64,000 nt of DNA from Puffinus mauretanicus (taxonomy: Eukaryota > Chordata > Aves > Procellariiformes > Procellariidae). The notes beneath the pieces are model-generated. The model saw only the letters and a program-made list of their open reading frames with translations. It was not told the origin of the DNA and searched no databases. Of the stretch, positions 36,137-47,397 are shown in pieces; the stretch's first letter is position 1; every line of letters begins with the position of its first letter. The stretch spans positions 3,372,005 through 3,436,004 of the forward strand of contig JAJKFH010003504.1 of NCBI GenBank assembly GCA_023333565.1, given 5' to 3'. The position numbers and the translations under genes are program-made.

Positions 36137-39100
36137 CAAACCAAATGAAAACAGAAAATCAAAATTATCAAGAAATAACAGGATTACAACCACAAACATC
36201 TCACAATGAGATTGTGAAATAGGCAATGCTGATTTTGTTGACACAGTCTTGCTGGAGCTGTGTTAGCACTGAGACTCACACAGGTAACTTTTGAGGATAA
36301 ATTGTTTGCCTTTATATGCACAAGCCATCAGGTAAAGAAATATTTCTTACAAAATCTGGGGGTGATATTCACACAACAAGGAGCTTACCACAGTGTTGGA
36401 AAGAATCTGGATGAAGCTCATAGTGTATTCAATGGGAGTTTTGACTGACAGTACAGGTACTGAAAATTTAACAGAGGACTTGATACATTTAAGTCTTTTC
36501 TAGCAGGAATCACTCAGAACTGAAGAACTGGAGAGGATCTCTTCTTGCTGGAGACTTTCATGTATACGCTTGGAGGGTCAGTTTAGTCTGAACTATGCTG
36601 GTTTTTTTGTTTGTTTTTTTTTTTTCTTTTTTTCTTTCTAAAATCAGTTCTAGTGTCTCTTCAGCCAAAAATACTAGATATTTTTCTTTTTTTCTGAAGG
36701 GAAACTGCTATTCAGTTACTAAATTAGATTATCATTTCTGAAGAGCTAGATTAAGATTGTTTGGCTATTTCCTCTTCACTTGTTTTAAATCTGAATGCTC
36801 TTTAAAGCAGAAGAAGCAGTATTAAAATTTCATTTACCTACAGCTTAAGCCAAGCAGGGGTTGTAGGGCTGCAGCATTGTACAAGTCACACAGCAGCACA
36901 TACTTTGTAAGAAATCCTATGGGAGATCCTCCTGCCATCTGCAATGCAAAACAAGTCTTAGAGTACTGCAGTCCTGTAACAGCTGATCGTTGAGATAGCT
37001 CTTAGGCAGTATAGCCAGTACCAAGGTTAACCCAGTGTAAGTGCAAGGTAAGTATGACAATCTGATTCTCCCTCCACTTATACCAGTTTTAAGCAAGCAT
37101 GACTGATGCCTTTGGTAGAGTTATTCCTCAGTTAGTGCAGTGAAGGCTTCCCATCTATCTTCATCATCCCACTAAACATAGCACTGGAGGGTAAAGGTAG
37201 GGAAAGCAACTGACAGCTCTTGGTTCAGTTTTCTCTGGTTTTGTTCAAGGATCACCTGTAATCCCAGCCTTGTATTTCCACAAGATTTTGTAGGAAGAGC
37301 TAATTGGGTTATTTCTTTGCAAGGCAGGATAGTTACCTATCGCACATGCCTTCACACCAAAACCCCAAATGCTTTCGCAGCTTCTGCAGACTGAACTCTG
37401 GAAACAAGCAGAAAATACCAGACCACACTTTTGAGTGTAAACACGGATGTCACAGGGCATCTAAGTAATCCCGTTGTGCCATCAGCTTTGAAATTTGTTT
37501 ATCAACACTGTGCCTTAAGTTTTTCTCAAATGTGTTATTAGCACACATAGAGCCAGTGTGACAAATCAACCTCAACACAAAAACAGATACTCCCCAGAGA
37601 AAGGTAGAAGTTAAAATAAGCTACTCATGTCTTTAATCACAGTATCACATTGAGGAAATTATTCTGAGGAAGCCAATGTAATTTTGTTTAAACAATTAAA
37701 GTGTCTTATCAGACACTTCACTTTCACTGATTTGAATGACTTTTTAGGACAGGTTTTACTGATTCATCCTAACAAGTTTGTTGAAATAAGATTTTGCTAG
37801 CTGCTTTTTCCTTACAACTTACATTTTGCAAGTTAATTCAGCATATTGCTTTCTGTTGATAGAAAATACGATCTTAATTTTACTGGGACAATTGGAAGTT
37901 TAGCGCAATTTAAATAGGGTAGAAGATGTTAGAAACTAATTTTCCCTGGACTTCAGTATTTCCTGCAATCAGTCAACAAACTGTACAATTACCTTATGAC
38001 TGACACTTATTTTCCACCATTCCTTTAATAATGTTTCTTCTATTTCAGAATTCATTGGGAAACAGCAGGGAAACAGACTGGATTTTTATATTTCTGATCT
38101 CTAAAGGCAAAAGAAAGTTAAAACAGATAAAATAAGAACTTCACTGAATTCTTAACCAAAACTTAAGAGATTTTAACCAGATCTAGGAAAATTAAAAGAA
38201 GGTGCTATCCGCGCTATCACTAGTGAGAATCAATCTCAACATGATCAGGTGTAGAAAGAGTTACAGGAGGGACTGTTTGAATTGAGCCCACTATGTGGAA
38301 GTTATTAAAAATGAGTGTGGCTGGCTGAAAAGAGAGGAAGAAGGAAATCAGTGGGGTCAGAAACCAGGAAGGAAATGGGGTAGGATATACAGACATCAGG
38401 AAGCTGGAAGCTTCAGCTGTAAGCAATGCAAGTAGATAGGAGTGAGCAGTGATGAAAAGTTAGAGGTGAAGATGTCACGCACATTGAGGTGTACTGGAAG
38501 GAAAGAGACTTTGAACATCTGGATCCAGAAGTGGGAAAGATAATAAGAAAGTTTGCAAAAGGTGAAAAAAGATAGTCCAGCTAAGTGGAGGTAGAACCAA
38601 AGTTCAGATGTGAATTTGTGATCCTCTAAAAAGCACAATACAGTAGCTGACATCAAAATCTACAGGCTTCTGTCTTCCGAGACAGAACTAGCAGAATTGT
38701 CTTAATATCATTTGGCTACTGGAGAGAGGATTATATGCCATCCTCCATCCTACCCTTGTACAACATATGCCTATAGAAAATAAAGCTATTTGGAAATTAA
38801 GGATAAGTTCCATGGGGGAAAGAGGCAATCCATGTGCAGTCTGCCTAACTGACTGTAAGAGTATACATGACAACTAACAAGGAGCATGCCAGTCACAGCA
38901 GAAAATAGTTCAGAAAGGTCACTTGTAAGGCTAAACAGGTCCAGGTATGGCAAGAACATACCAGACGCACAACAGCATGCTGCTCGGAGTGTGCATACGT
39001 GTGCGTCTGTCTGCAAGTTTGCACAAAAGAGAGGTAGAAATGCTTATGCATGCTTTGCAAAACCAACACAGTGCATTAGCGTATATACCACACATGAAGG

Positions 39101-42007
39101 AAGCCATAGCTGTTTTGGTTTTAAGACGGTGAAAAGGTAGATACCACTTACCGTTGCAGAAACAGAAGAATATTGTTCTATATTGTTGCTTGCCAGCCTG
39201 CCCGAAAAAAAGGCAAGGATTGATGGTAGGTTTGTGAGTTAGGGGGAGAGGCAGATTTGGGGGTGAGGTAACAATTTATAAGACTTTTGTAGACATGTCT
39301 AGCTCATGTCTGTTGCAGATCAGCTATATCAGATGCAGATTTTAAAGCTAAGTTGAACAGCGTTTGTGCTTCTGCAAGAGTAACACAGAAGTAATTAGGA
39401 AAATTACCAAGGAACGTATTAGCTGAATACAATTAATCTACTCCAAATAATGCCTCTGTGGCAAGAGCCATGTATAAATATAAACATTTCTGGTGTGCAG
39501 CAAGAATGATTTTTTGACTGTTTTATTTTCTTCCCTCACAGGCAGGAGCTTTCTTGCTTGTGCACGAATCATTGAATACTCCAGGATCTTCTCCCATTCT
39601 CCCATCCTCCCATAGCTATGGGCTTATCTCTGATCACCTGTTTCTGGGATTCTCTGCAACTCCCCTTAATTCCTACTAACCTGCTAGGAGGTCTGTAGGA
39701 TGCCTTTCTCTGTTGCAAGCCACAAGTTTGCCATACTCCCCATTCTTTCCTCCACAAGTGTCAGAGGCACTCATTTAATTTCCAGGCGCTCGTTCCCCTG
39801 TGGCCATCCATTTGCTCTTCCTCCCACCATGCTTGTTTCTTTTTTTTTTCCCCAGAAAACAAGTCATTTATGGCGCAAAAGTCTCATTTCTCTTCATGAA
39901 AGCTTGAGTCATCAACCACTCTGTACCTCAAGGTGGGGGAGTAAGATCTGGCTGTAATTAGTGGCAGCATAATTACAGGAGAATGCACTCCTTCCCCAGC
40001 CCAGAGACATTCCTCTGTTGCTGACTGTAGCTGTTAGAAGTTTAAAGACATTTCCACAGCATCCGTATCTACAGGTTGAAGAGCATTTGCTTAGGTTACC
40101 AAACTAAGATCACAGTACAAAGTAGGAAGTTTGAACAGGGCTCCTGTTTTGTCAGAAAACCAAAGATTGTCGTAAGCATCCTATGATGGCCCCAAGTCAC
40201 CCTTTCACCCAGGGTACAGTCTTATATCCATATTTCATTAAGAAATAAAGACAGTTATCAGTTTTTCACACTGAAACTTAAACACCAATGAAAACTACAA
40301 ATTTTAGAAGGTGGAACAGCAGCCGGGCAAGCCTGGGCGTTCACTCCTACGCACTGTCCTTGACTGTGGACCTTACTCAGTGATAATCTCTACAGCCATT
40401 ATTATAATCCTCTGTAATCTTATACTCAAGATGTAGTAAAATATAAGAATTATCTTGTATTTTAAATAATTTGTTTATTTGTGATATAATGGCGATTTAT
40501 AAACAATAAACACATCTCAACATAACAATTGAATGACTGATAATTTCAAGATGAGCACAATATGTTCATGCTTTCTCTGAGATCTTTGACAATTAAGCAT
40601 CTTATATCACTTTATGTCACTGGTCAATCGTGTAGTAAGCCTATAGTACTGTAAAGAAATATTGTCCTTTAAGAAATTAATAAATAACTAAGATCTTAAT
40701 TTTCCTAGAATTAAGAATCTCCATCAGAGTGGGATGATCAGCTATATATGATTGCATTATAACACCCTGTAGTCTCCACACCCCTCCCACCCCCAATATA
40801 TGTATATCCTTATATACTTATCCAGCATTGACTTTTCGTATTTTCCTTTCTTTAATTTTGTTGCTATGGAAATCTTCCCCCATAGTGTCTGCATTGACTC
40901 AAAAGTCCTGAAAGCATTTGAACATGTAGCACTCTTATGTGTCTTCAGGACAGTTCGGAATAATGCTAAACAAATGCAAGTGAAAATTGTGTTCATAAAG
41001 AAATCCTCTCCGTTCTTCTGTGCCTGAGAAGGCTAGCTCCTTTCAATGTTTGCCTGTTTATTTTAGCAGAAAATAAACAAGCACTGTGTATAGAACCCTT
41101 CTCATGCCAAAGTTTCCCAAGGAGCTTAACAAATGACACACAATCTGCAAAGATTACTTGTCAAGGTGCCTCTGGAGAGCAATTGACAACCTCTCTGTGA
41201 TACCAGCTTGTTACTATTTGTCTCTTAAGGAAATGAAAAATAAAATTTCAAAAGTCAGCATCCAATTACTGTTGCTGTATTTGGATAGGACTTGACAAAC
41301 GCCCTGAATGTCCTGCAAAGGATTGTGCAACTCCTGAAGGGCACCAAGGGAGGTGCAGGGCTTTCCCATCTCATGGGAGAGGCAGTGCCTCCTTCAGTCT
41401 CCACTCCACCTTCCTGACACAACAGGAGGCTTGACAGTCTGGTTCTGCCCAACTGACACAAGCAAAGGAGATCAGTGGAGTTTTATGTCTCAAAGCATTA
41501 TAACTTCAAGTATAAAAATGAAAAAAAGTGAAGAGAGATTTCTGGTAGGTCTTGGAAGAAGTCTTAAGGGAAAAATAAGTATAAATGATCAGAAAACCTT
41601 GCTTCAAATAAAATGGATTTTTTCCACCTAGAAAAAATGATGCCCTAGAACTGGCATCAGTTGATCAATTACCACTATAAAGAGTATTTCCAAAAATCTT
41701 TCTCTTGCTTATTATATCACATTCTCCTTCTTTCCTCCTTCAGTCACAGCGTCTTTTACCAGAATGCCTTTAAGTATAGAAATACAAAGTTTATAAATGT
41801 CTTGAAGATGTGGTTATTTATGCAATTTACCAAGCCATTATTTTAGTCCCCATTGTACCACTTTCTTGTGCCTTTCACCTGTTTTGTGTCTTTTTTTGGA
41901 TTGAGGGTCTGACATATCACCCAGTTTGGCACTCACCTTCAGCAAAAAAAAGAAATGAAAAAAAAAAAGGAAGGAAAAAGAAGTAAATAACTAATTAACT
42001 AACCAAC
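36137..42007. other. No recognisable gene; unique AT-rich sequence
   Basis: A T-rich run lies at 36602-36638. Otherwise I see no transposon, RNA gene or convincing exon. Overlapping opposite-strand frames near 38.2-39.1 kb and 39.5-40.0 kb do not read as known proteins. Confidence 0.5.
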
Positions 42008-42104
42008 ATTAAATAACATAACATTAAATAGCGTAACATTAAATAACGTAACGTAGCGTAAAATAACATAACATAACATAGCATAATATAACATAACATA
42101 ACAA
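42008..42104. repeat. (ATAAC)n pentanucleotide microsatellite
   Basis: About 20 units of AACAT/AACGT with TTAAAT interruptions. A subset carries CG (GCGTAAC, AACGTAACGTAGCGTA), so variant units cluster in the middle of the tract. It is preceded by an A-rich stretch from about 41944. Confidence 0.9.
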
Positions 42105-44580
42105 TGACCCAACTCAACTGAAAATACTCCTCATGAAAATATCAGGAAAAATACATCAGAAATGCTCGTGGCTTAACAAGTACTACAGTTTTCAATTCAT
42201 TCAAAGGAAATCTTTCTGTAGTGTGAGCCATTTGTGTTTCTGAATGCCAGCTTCGACTTGTTTTGAACCCATTACCTATGCCATCTTTTGGATCTCTCCC
42301 CTTCGTGCCATGCACATAGTTATTATGGTAACAGTGAAATGGAGAAAGATCCCTGATGTTGTGATCAAATATGGCACCAATGAGGCAAACAGTCCATAGC
42401 TTTTCCTAAATTCAGTATCATATAATTTCTTTAATAATGAGAGGACAGAATAGTTCAGTGCAAGTGGAACGAACAGCTTTCTGTGTCTATTACACTCATT
42501 TTATTATCTCCTTGATCATTTTGAACTAATCTGTGGATAATTCAAATCCCTTTGCCAATTTGAGCGGCATGTACAGAGATGCACTACAGAGCATGGCAGT
42601 TAATATCCCTTACCACATATTTTATCACAATCATGCCTGGAATATGGCATTTGATTCTGGGCATCCTGGGAGTACTCTGAGGCTCAGTGATGAGATATTG
42701 AGGACAACAGGTAGAATTCATCTTTGGAGGGGAAAATAGGGGACTTTAGGCATGTTCCAAATGATCTTTTATCCAATGTTATTTCTCTTCCTTTAGAGTA
42801 TTCCAGGAAAGAGCAGATTCAGTTTTCAGGGAGGTGGCAAAATAGGTCTCAATTACAAACCACATTTCCCAGTAATGTGTTAAAAATGAGGTAGCAATCA
42901 GTAGAAGATATGAAACTTCCTTAATTTATTAGAAGACCTGTATTCTAGATACTCAAAATACAGTATTGACATATGAAATAAATAAATTTCTTGCTAATTA
43001 AAACAAGCTTTCTTTCTTCTGTTCCTTTCATGTGTTTCAGGAATGATGAGCATTAACAGCCTTTACAGAAGGATGGGCATTACTTCCATATATTTGAGCA
43101 TAAAATATGGAAGAGTTTCATCAATCTTAAGAAGGTTTCAAAGAAAGATGATTGAATTCCCTTTCCTCTGATAACATTATCCTGCTTTTCTGAAGTGAAG
43201 GGAGTTTTGCTGAAACCTTAATGGGAGCAGGGTCTGTCCTTTAGACAACACTGGTAAATTAAGTCTAGGTTAGAAAACATCAGAGTTTATTATTGCAAAG
43301 TGCAGACATTTTGTTACTATGAACCAACATCATTTTCTTTTCTCTTTCATAGAATTTCTTTGCAAGCAGAACATTCAATTTAACTTTTCAATCCATGAAC
43401 AACTAAGTACTGTACTGCCAATTCTCAATGGGATAGTTCAGAATTGGTGATTGACTACATAGCTATAATTTTAAAAAGATTAATTCACTGGTGACCTAAA
43501 TACCTACACAGTGGTAAATTGAAAATTGTTCCTAGGCAACAAGAACCTATTGACACAATGAAAATTCCTCTTTCAGAAATTGTTATCTGAAGCAAAGCAG
43601 CAAAGAATATATACCAGATTTGAAGGAGGATAAAAAAAAGATGAGCAAGAAACACCCTTAACTTTTCAAAAATTGTTATGTATGTTCATATGATTCTGGG
43701 TTTTTTTCCAGGGATGGGAGACTTCCAGGAAAATCCAAAAGAGAAGTGCTGCCACATGTGATTGGGGAAAAAAAAAATCATCAAGAAAGCAGAACAGCTT
43801 CAAAAGTGATAGGTTGAAGTGCTACCATATCAGAAATGTGGTCCTTCTCACAGAAAACTCCTGATCCCTTTGAGTTATTATTATTAAGATCGCACAGCAG
43901 TTTCTCAAAGGCAGATATGTACAGCCTTCACAGTCCTTGTAGAATAACAGCTCTTGATTATTGCATTAGTGTTGCACTCGCTAGCATAAACATTTCAGTA
44001 GCTGACTGAACACTATAGTGCAAAGTCATGGAAGCACAACTTGAGGACAGAAGTAGTCCGTTACCAGTAGGAAAACATTTTTCTTTCTATAATGTCCCAG
44101 TTCTGAGCCCTGAGGGTGACCTATAAAATGGCTTTCCTATCTTCTCCAAAAATCCTTGGGAACTGAAATATGTAATTTGTCTGGCTGCTAAAAGTTATGG
44201 ATACAAATCTCTGGCTTTTCTATCAAATGAAAAGATAGTTCTGCTCACTCTGACCCCTCTCTGTATCTCATAGGAAGCAACAACCTCAACACATCTCCAT
44301 TTACTAACACCGTGTTCTGTTCCAAAAGAATCAGACAGTTGTTTCTTCCTAACTGCCTCATGGATTATCGTAACAAAGTTAAGTTCAGAGCTATTGTTCT
44401 CAGCCTGTGCTTGAGATGAAATGTGCTGCTTCTTGCTCAAGTCTGAAGAAGAGCTTGTGTCTTTAAAGGTTGCCTATTCTTCTTCCAATTCTGTTAGTCT
44501 AATAAAAAGTACTGCTTTTCCCTACCTCCCATGCCTTATGAAGGGAGCAATGCGGACTTCCTAGCATAACTGCCATAACT
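42105..44580. other. No recognisable gene
   Basis: This is unique AT-rich sequence. No transposon, RNA gene or convincing coding exon is seen. Confidence 0.5.
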
Positions 44581-44678
44581 TGCCCATGGCAGGGGGGGGT
44601 CGGACTAGATGACCTTTGAAGGTCCCTTCCAACCCAAACTATTCTATGATTCTATGATTCTATGATTCTATGATTCTA
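44581..44678 (+). mobile_element. CR1 LINE, 3' UTR-only copy
   Basis: Starting within the 3' UTR hairpin region (CCCATGGCAGGGGGGG), it continues GGACTAGATGACCTTTGAAG and GGTCCCTTCCAACC. It ends in four near-perfect ATTCTATG units, the longest CR1 tail in the window. At 98 bp it is an extreme 5' truncation. The well-kept tail suggests a fairly young insertion. Confidence 0.95.
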
Positions 44679-44891
44679 ACTCTTGGAGTTGAGGATACTT
44701 TCTCTGAGTCCTGGCAAATGGAGTCATCTTCCTTTATAAATGTAATGCACTGAGCTATGGATGATGTGGTGCCTAAGCTTTATACATGAAAATACAGGCT
44801 TCAATAATCTTTACTTACACTATATTTCTTAATGGGGGAGTCCTTTGGTAGACATTGATAGAGTATGATCCTCTTTAGACGTGGCAATTAA

Positions 44892-45222
44892 AATCATAGA
44901 ATGGTTTGGGTCGGAAGGGACCTTTTAAGATCATCTAGTCCACCGCCCTGCAATGGGCAGGGACATCTTCAACTAGATCAGGTTGCTCAAAGCCCCGTCC
45001 AACCTGACCTTGAACATGTCTAATGATGAGGCATCCACAACTTTTCTGGGCAACTTGTTCCCGTGTCTCAACGCCCTCATCATAAAAAAATTCCTCCTTA
45101 TGTCCAGTCTAAATCTACCCTCTTTCAGTTTAAAACCATTGCCCCTTGTCCTGTCCCTGCAGGTCTTGGTAAAAAGTCTCTCTCCATCTTTTTTATAAGC
45201 CCCCTTTATATAGTGAAAGGCC
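44892..45222 (-). mobile_element. CR1 LINE, 5'-truncated, C-terminal ORF2 and 3' UTR
   Basis: On the minus strand an open frame of 83 codons (44973-45224) reads [50 protein letters not shown] and ends at the normal ORF2 stop. This is the CR1 C-terminus. The 3' UTR runs left to AATCATAGAATGG at 44892, with only a trace of the 8-mer tail. It is the same subfamily as the copies at 7340 and 44581, and its 3' end faces that of the latter across 213 bp. Confidence 0.95.
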
Positions 45223-46559
45223 AAGTTCTCAAAGTAGTCTATACTAGTAGCTGCTTTACACTAAAATGGTGCCAAGGAATGTACCTGGGCGTTGAAATGT
45301 GTTGATCTATAGTAGTAAACCATTAGCATGTTTTCTTGGCGCAGCTAAGGAATCGTAATTTGCACAGAGCATCCTCAGCAGGCATTCAGCACACAGCACC
45401 CTATTTTGAAGGCTAGGAGACCTAACATTGTCCTTTCCTTGCCAAGGGCCAAGGGATGTTCTAAGAGACATCTAATATGCTTTCAAAGTAGTTACAAAAC
45501 TGAAAACCCTAAACTGTAAGTGAAAGGAAGATCACTGCAAGATGAAGTGACTTTTCTTTTTTTCTTTCTTTTTTCCCTTTCTTTTTTTTTTTTTCCCAGA
45601 ACTATACCTGTGTTTCCACATCTGAGTATTACCACTGGTCACTTTGAACTTCAAAAGGTCTGGGCTTTTACCTGTTAAATGAAAGTGTTGTTAAAATTCT
45701 CTTTTTCTTAAATGAAAAGACAAAATATAATTACACAGAGAGGAGACATGGCAGAGTAGAGATATTTTTACAAGAACTTGTAGGGAGATTGCTTTAAAGA
45801 AGCAAAACTATGACTTTGCTATGAAGCAATTCACACAAGTTATTTTGAACAGAAGATATATGAGAAGGAAAAACATCATACCAGAAAGATTTCCCCCAGG
45901 GCAACTGGCCACTTTCTTTTTCTTGGCATTATAAGTGCTGTTCAACAGTACTGGAGAGACATTCGAGTACAGGTGGTTAAATTTCATCTCTGTGCAAATA
46001 TATTTCCAAAATCTTCTGTCTCCCCTTTCCAGGAATTCTGCTGAAATCAGTTTATTTATCAGATAGAAAAATAAATTTTTTACTTCCGTGTGAGGCATTT
46101 TATTCTGTCTCCTAAGAACACAAGAATCTTGACACAGATGGTAATTTTGGAAATAATTAGTAGAAGATGGAAACTAGGGGACGTATAAATAATTTCTAGC
46201 AAACAACATAATAATATCTAAGTTTGTAAGCTTACAGTGGCTTTACCTTGACTACTGTATGAAACGGTACGAATTTGTCCATGGAGGGACACTTAGTTAT
46301 TAGCTTACTTTTGTAATGTAAAGTGAGCTTTGACATTGCTTAATATTGAAGAGCAATATTATATACGGGATATACAGGAGTGTTACTAGAAAGTGGACTT
46401 TATTCTGTCTTGGTCATATATGTGGAATGGAGTTAGCAGTTAACCATATTGTAGTGTCTGGACACCGACCAGTAGCATCACGCTATCCAAAAAGACAGTT
46501 AATGTAATCCTTTCACTCTTCTAGGAATCACCTACGGAGGAGGGAAACCAGACCAGGAC
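45223..46559. other. No recognisable gene; pyrimidine tract at 45551-45597
   Basis: A 47-bp C/T tract (CTTTTCTTTTTTTC-type) lies at 45551-45597. Otherwise this is unique AT-rich sequence with no supported feature. Confidence 0.5.
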
Positions 46560-47397
46560 TCCCAGAAGGGTTAGTGTCCTTGCAGAGGGATCTAGATAGT
46601 TTGGAGCATTGGGCTGTGATTAATGGGATGAAATTTAACAAATCGAAATGCCGGATTCTGCACATAGGACGGAGTAACACCGGGTACAAGTATAAATTGG
46701 GAGAGGAGTGGCTGGGGAGCAGCCCTGCACAACGGGATCTGGGGGTGCTGGTGGGCAGCAGCCTCAACAGGAGTCAGCAGCGTGCCCTGGCAGCCAAGGG
46801 GGCAAACCGCGTCCTGGGGGACATCGAACACAGCATGACCAGCCGGTCAAAAGATGCTGTATTCAGCATTGGTGCGGTCTCACCTCGAGTACTGTGTGCA
46901 GTTCTGGGCTCCACAATTTAAGAAGGATGTGAAGGTCCTTGAATGCATCCAGAGGAGGGCAACAAAGCTGGTGACAGGGCTGGAAGGCCTGTCCTATGAG
47001 GAGTGGCTAAGGACTTTGGGTTTGTCTAGTTTGGAGAAAAGGAGGCTGAGGGGTGACCTCAGCTCTCTCCAGCTTCCTGAGGAGGGGAAGAGGAGAGGGA
47101 GATGCTGAGCTCTTCTCCCTGGGATCCAGTGATAGGACGCGTGGGAATGGTTCAAAGCTGCACCAGGGGAGGTTCAGACTGGACATTAGGAAGCATTTCT
47201 TTACCGAGAGGGTGGTCGAACACTGGAACAGGTTTCCTAGAGAGGTGGTCGATGCCCCGAGCCTGTCAGTGTTTAAAAGGCATTTGGACAGTGCCCTTAA
47301 CAACATGCTTTAACTTGGTCAGCCCTGAAGTGGTCAGGCAGTTGGACAAGATGATCCTTGTAGGTCCCTTCCAATGGAAATAGTTTATTCTATTCTA
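46560..47397 (+). mobile_element. CR1 LINE, longest copy in window, ORF2 C-terminus plus 3' UTR
   Basis: Three successive frames carry the CR1 ORF2 C-terminal region. The first, from 46574, reads LQRDLDSLEHWAVINGMKF, KCRILHIGRSN and YKLGEEWLG. The second, from 46854, reads [20 protein letters not shown] and [14 protein letters not shown]. The third, from about 47053, reads FRLDIRKHFFTERVVEHWN and [20 protein letters not shown], ending at 47313. So at least two frameshifts disable it, one before about 46854 and one near 47050-47100. The short 3' UTR ends in TTCTATTCTA rather than ATTCTATG units, marking a different CR1 subfamily. Its first part is homologous to the fragment at 1-186. The left limit is approximate. 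Confidence 0.95.
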
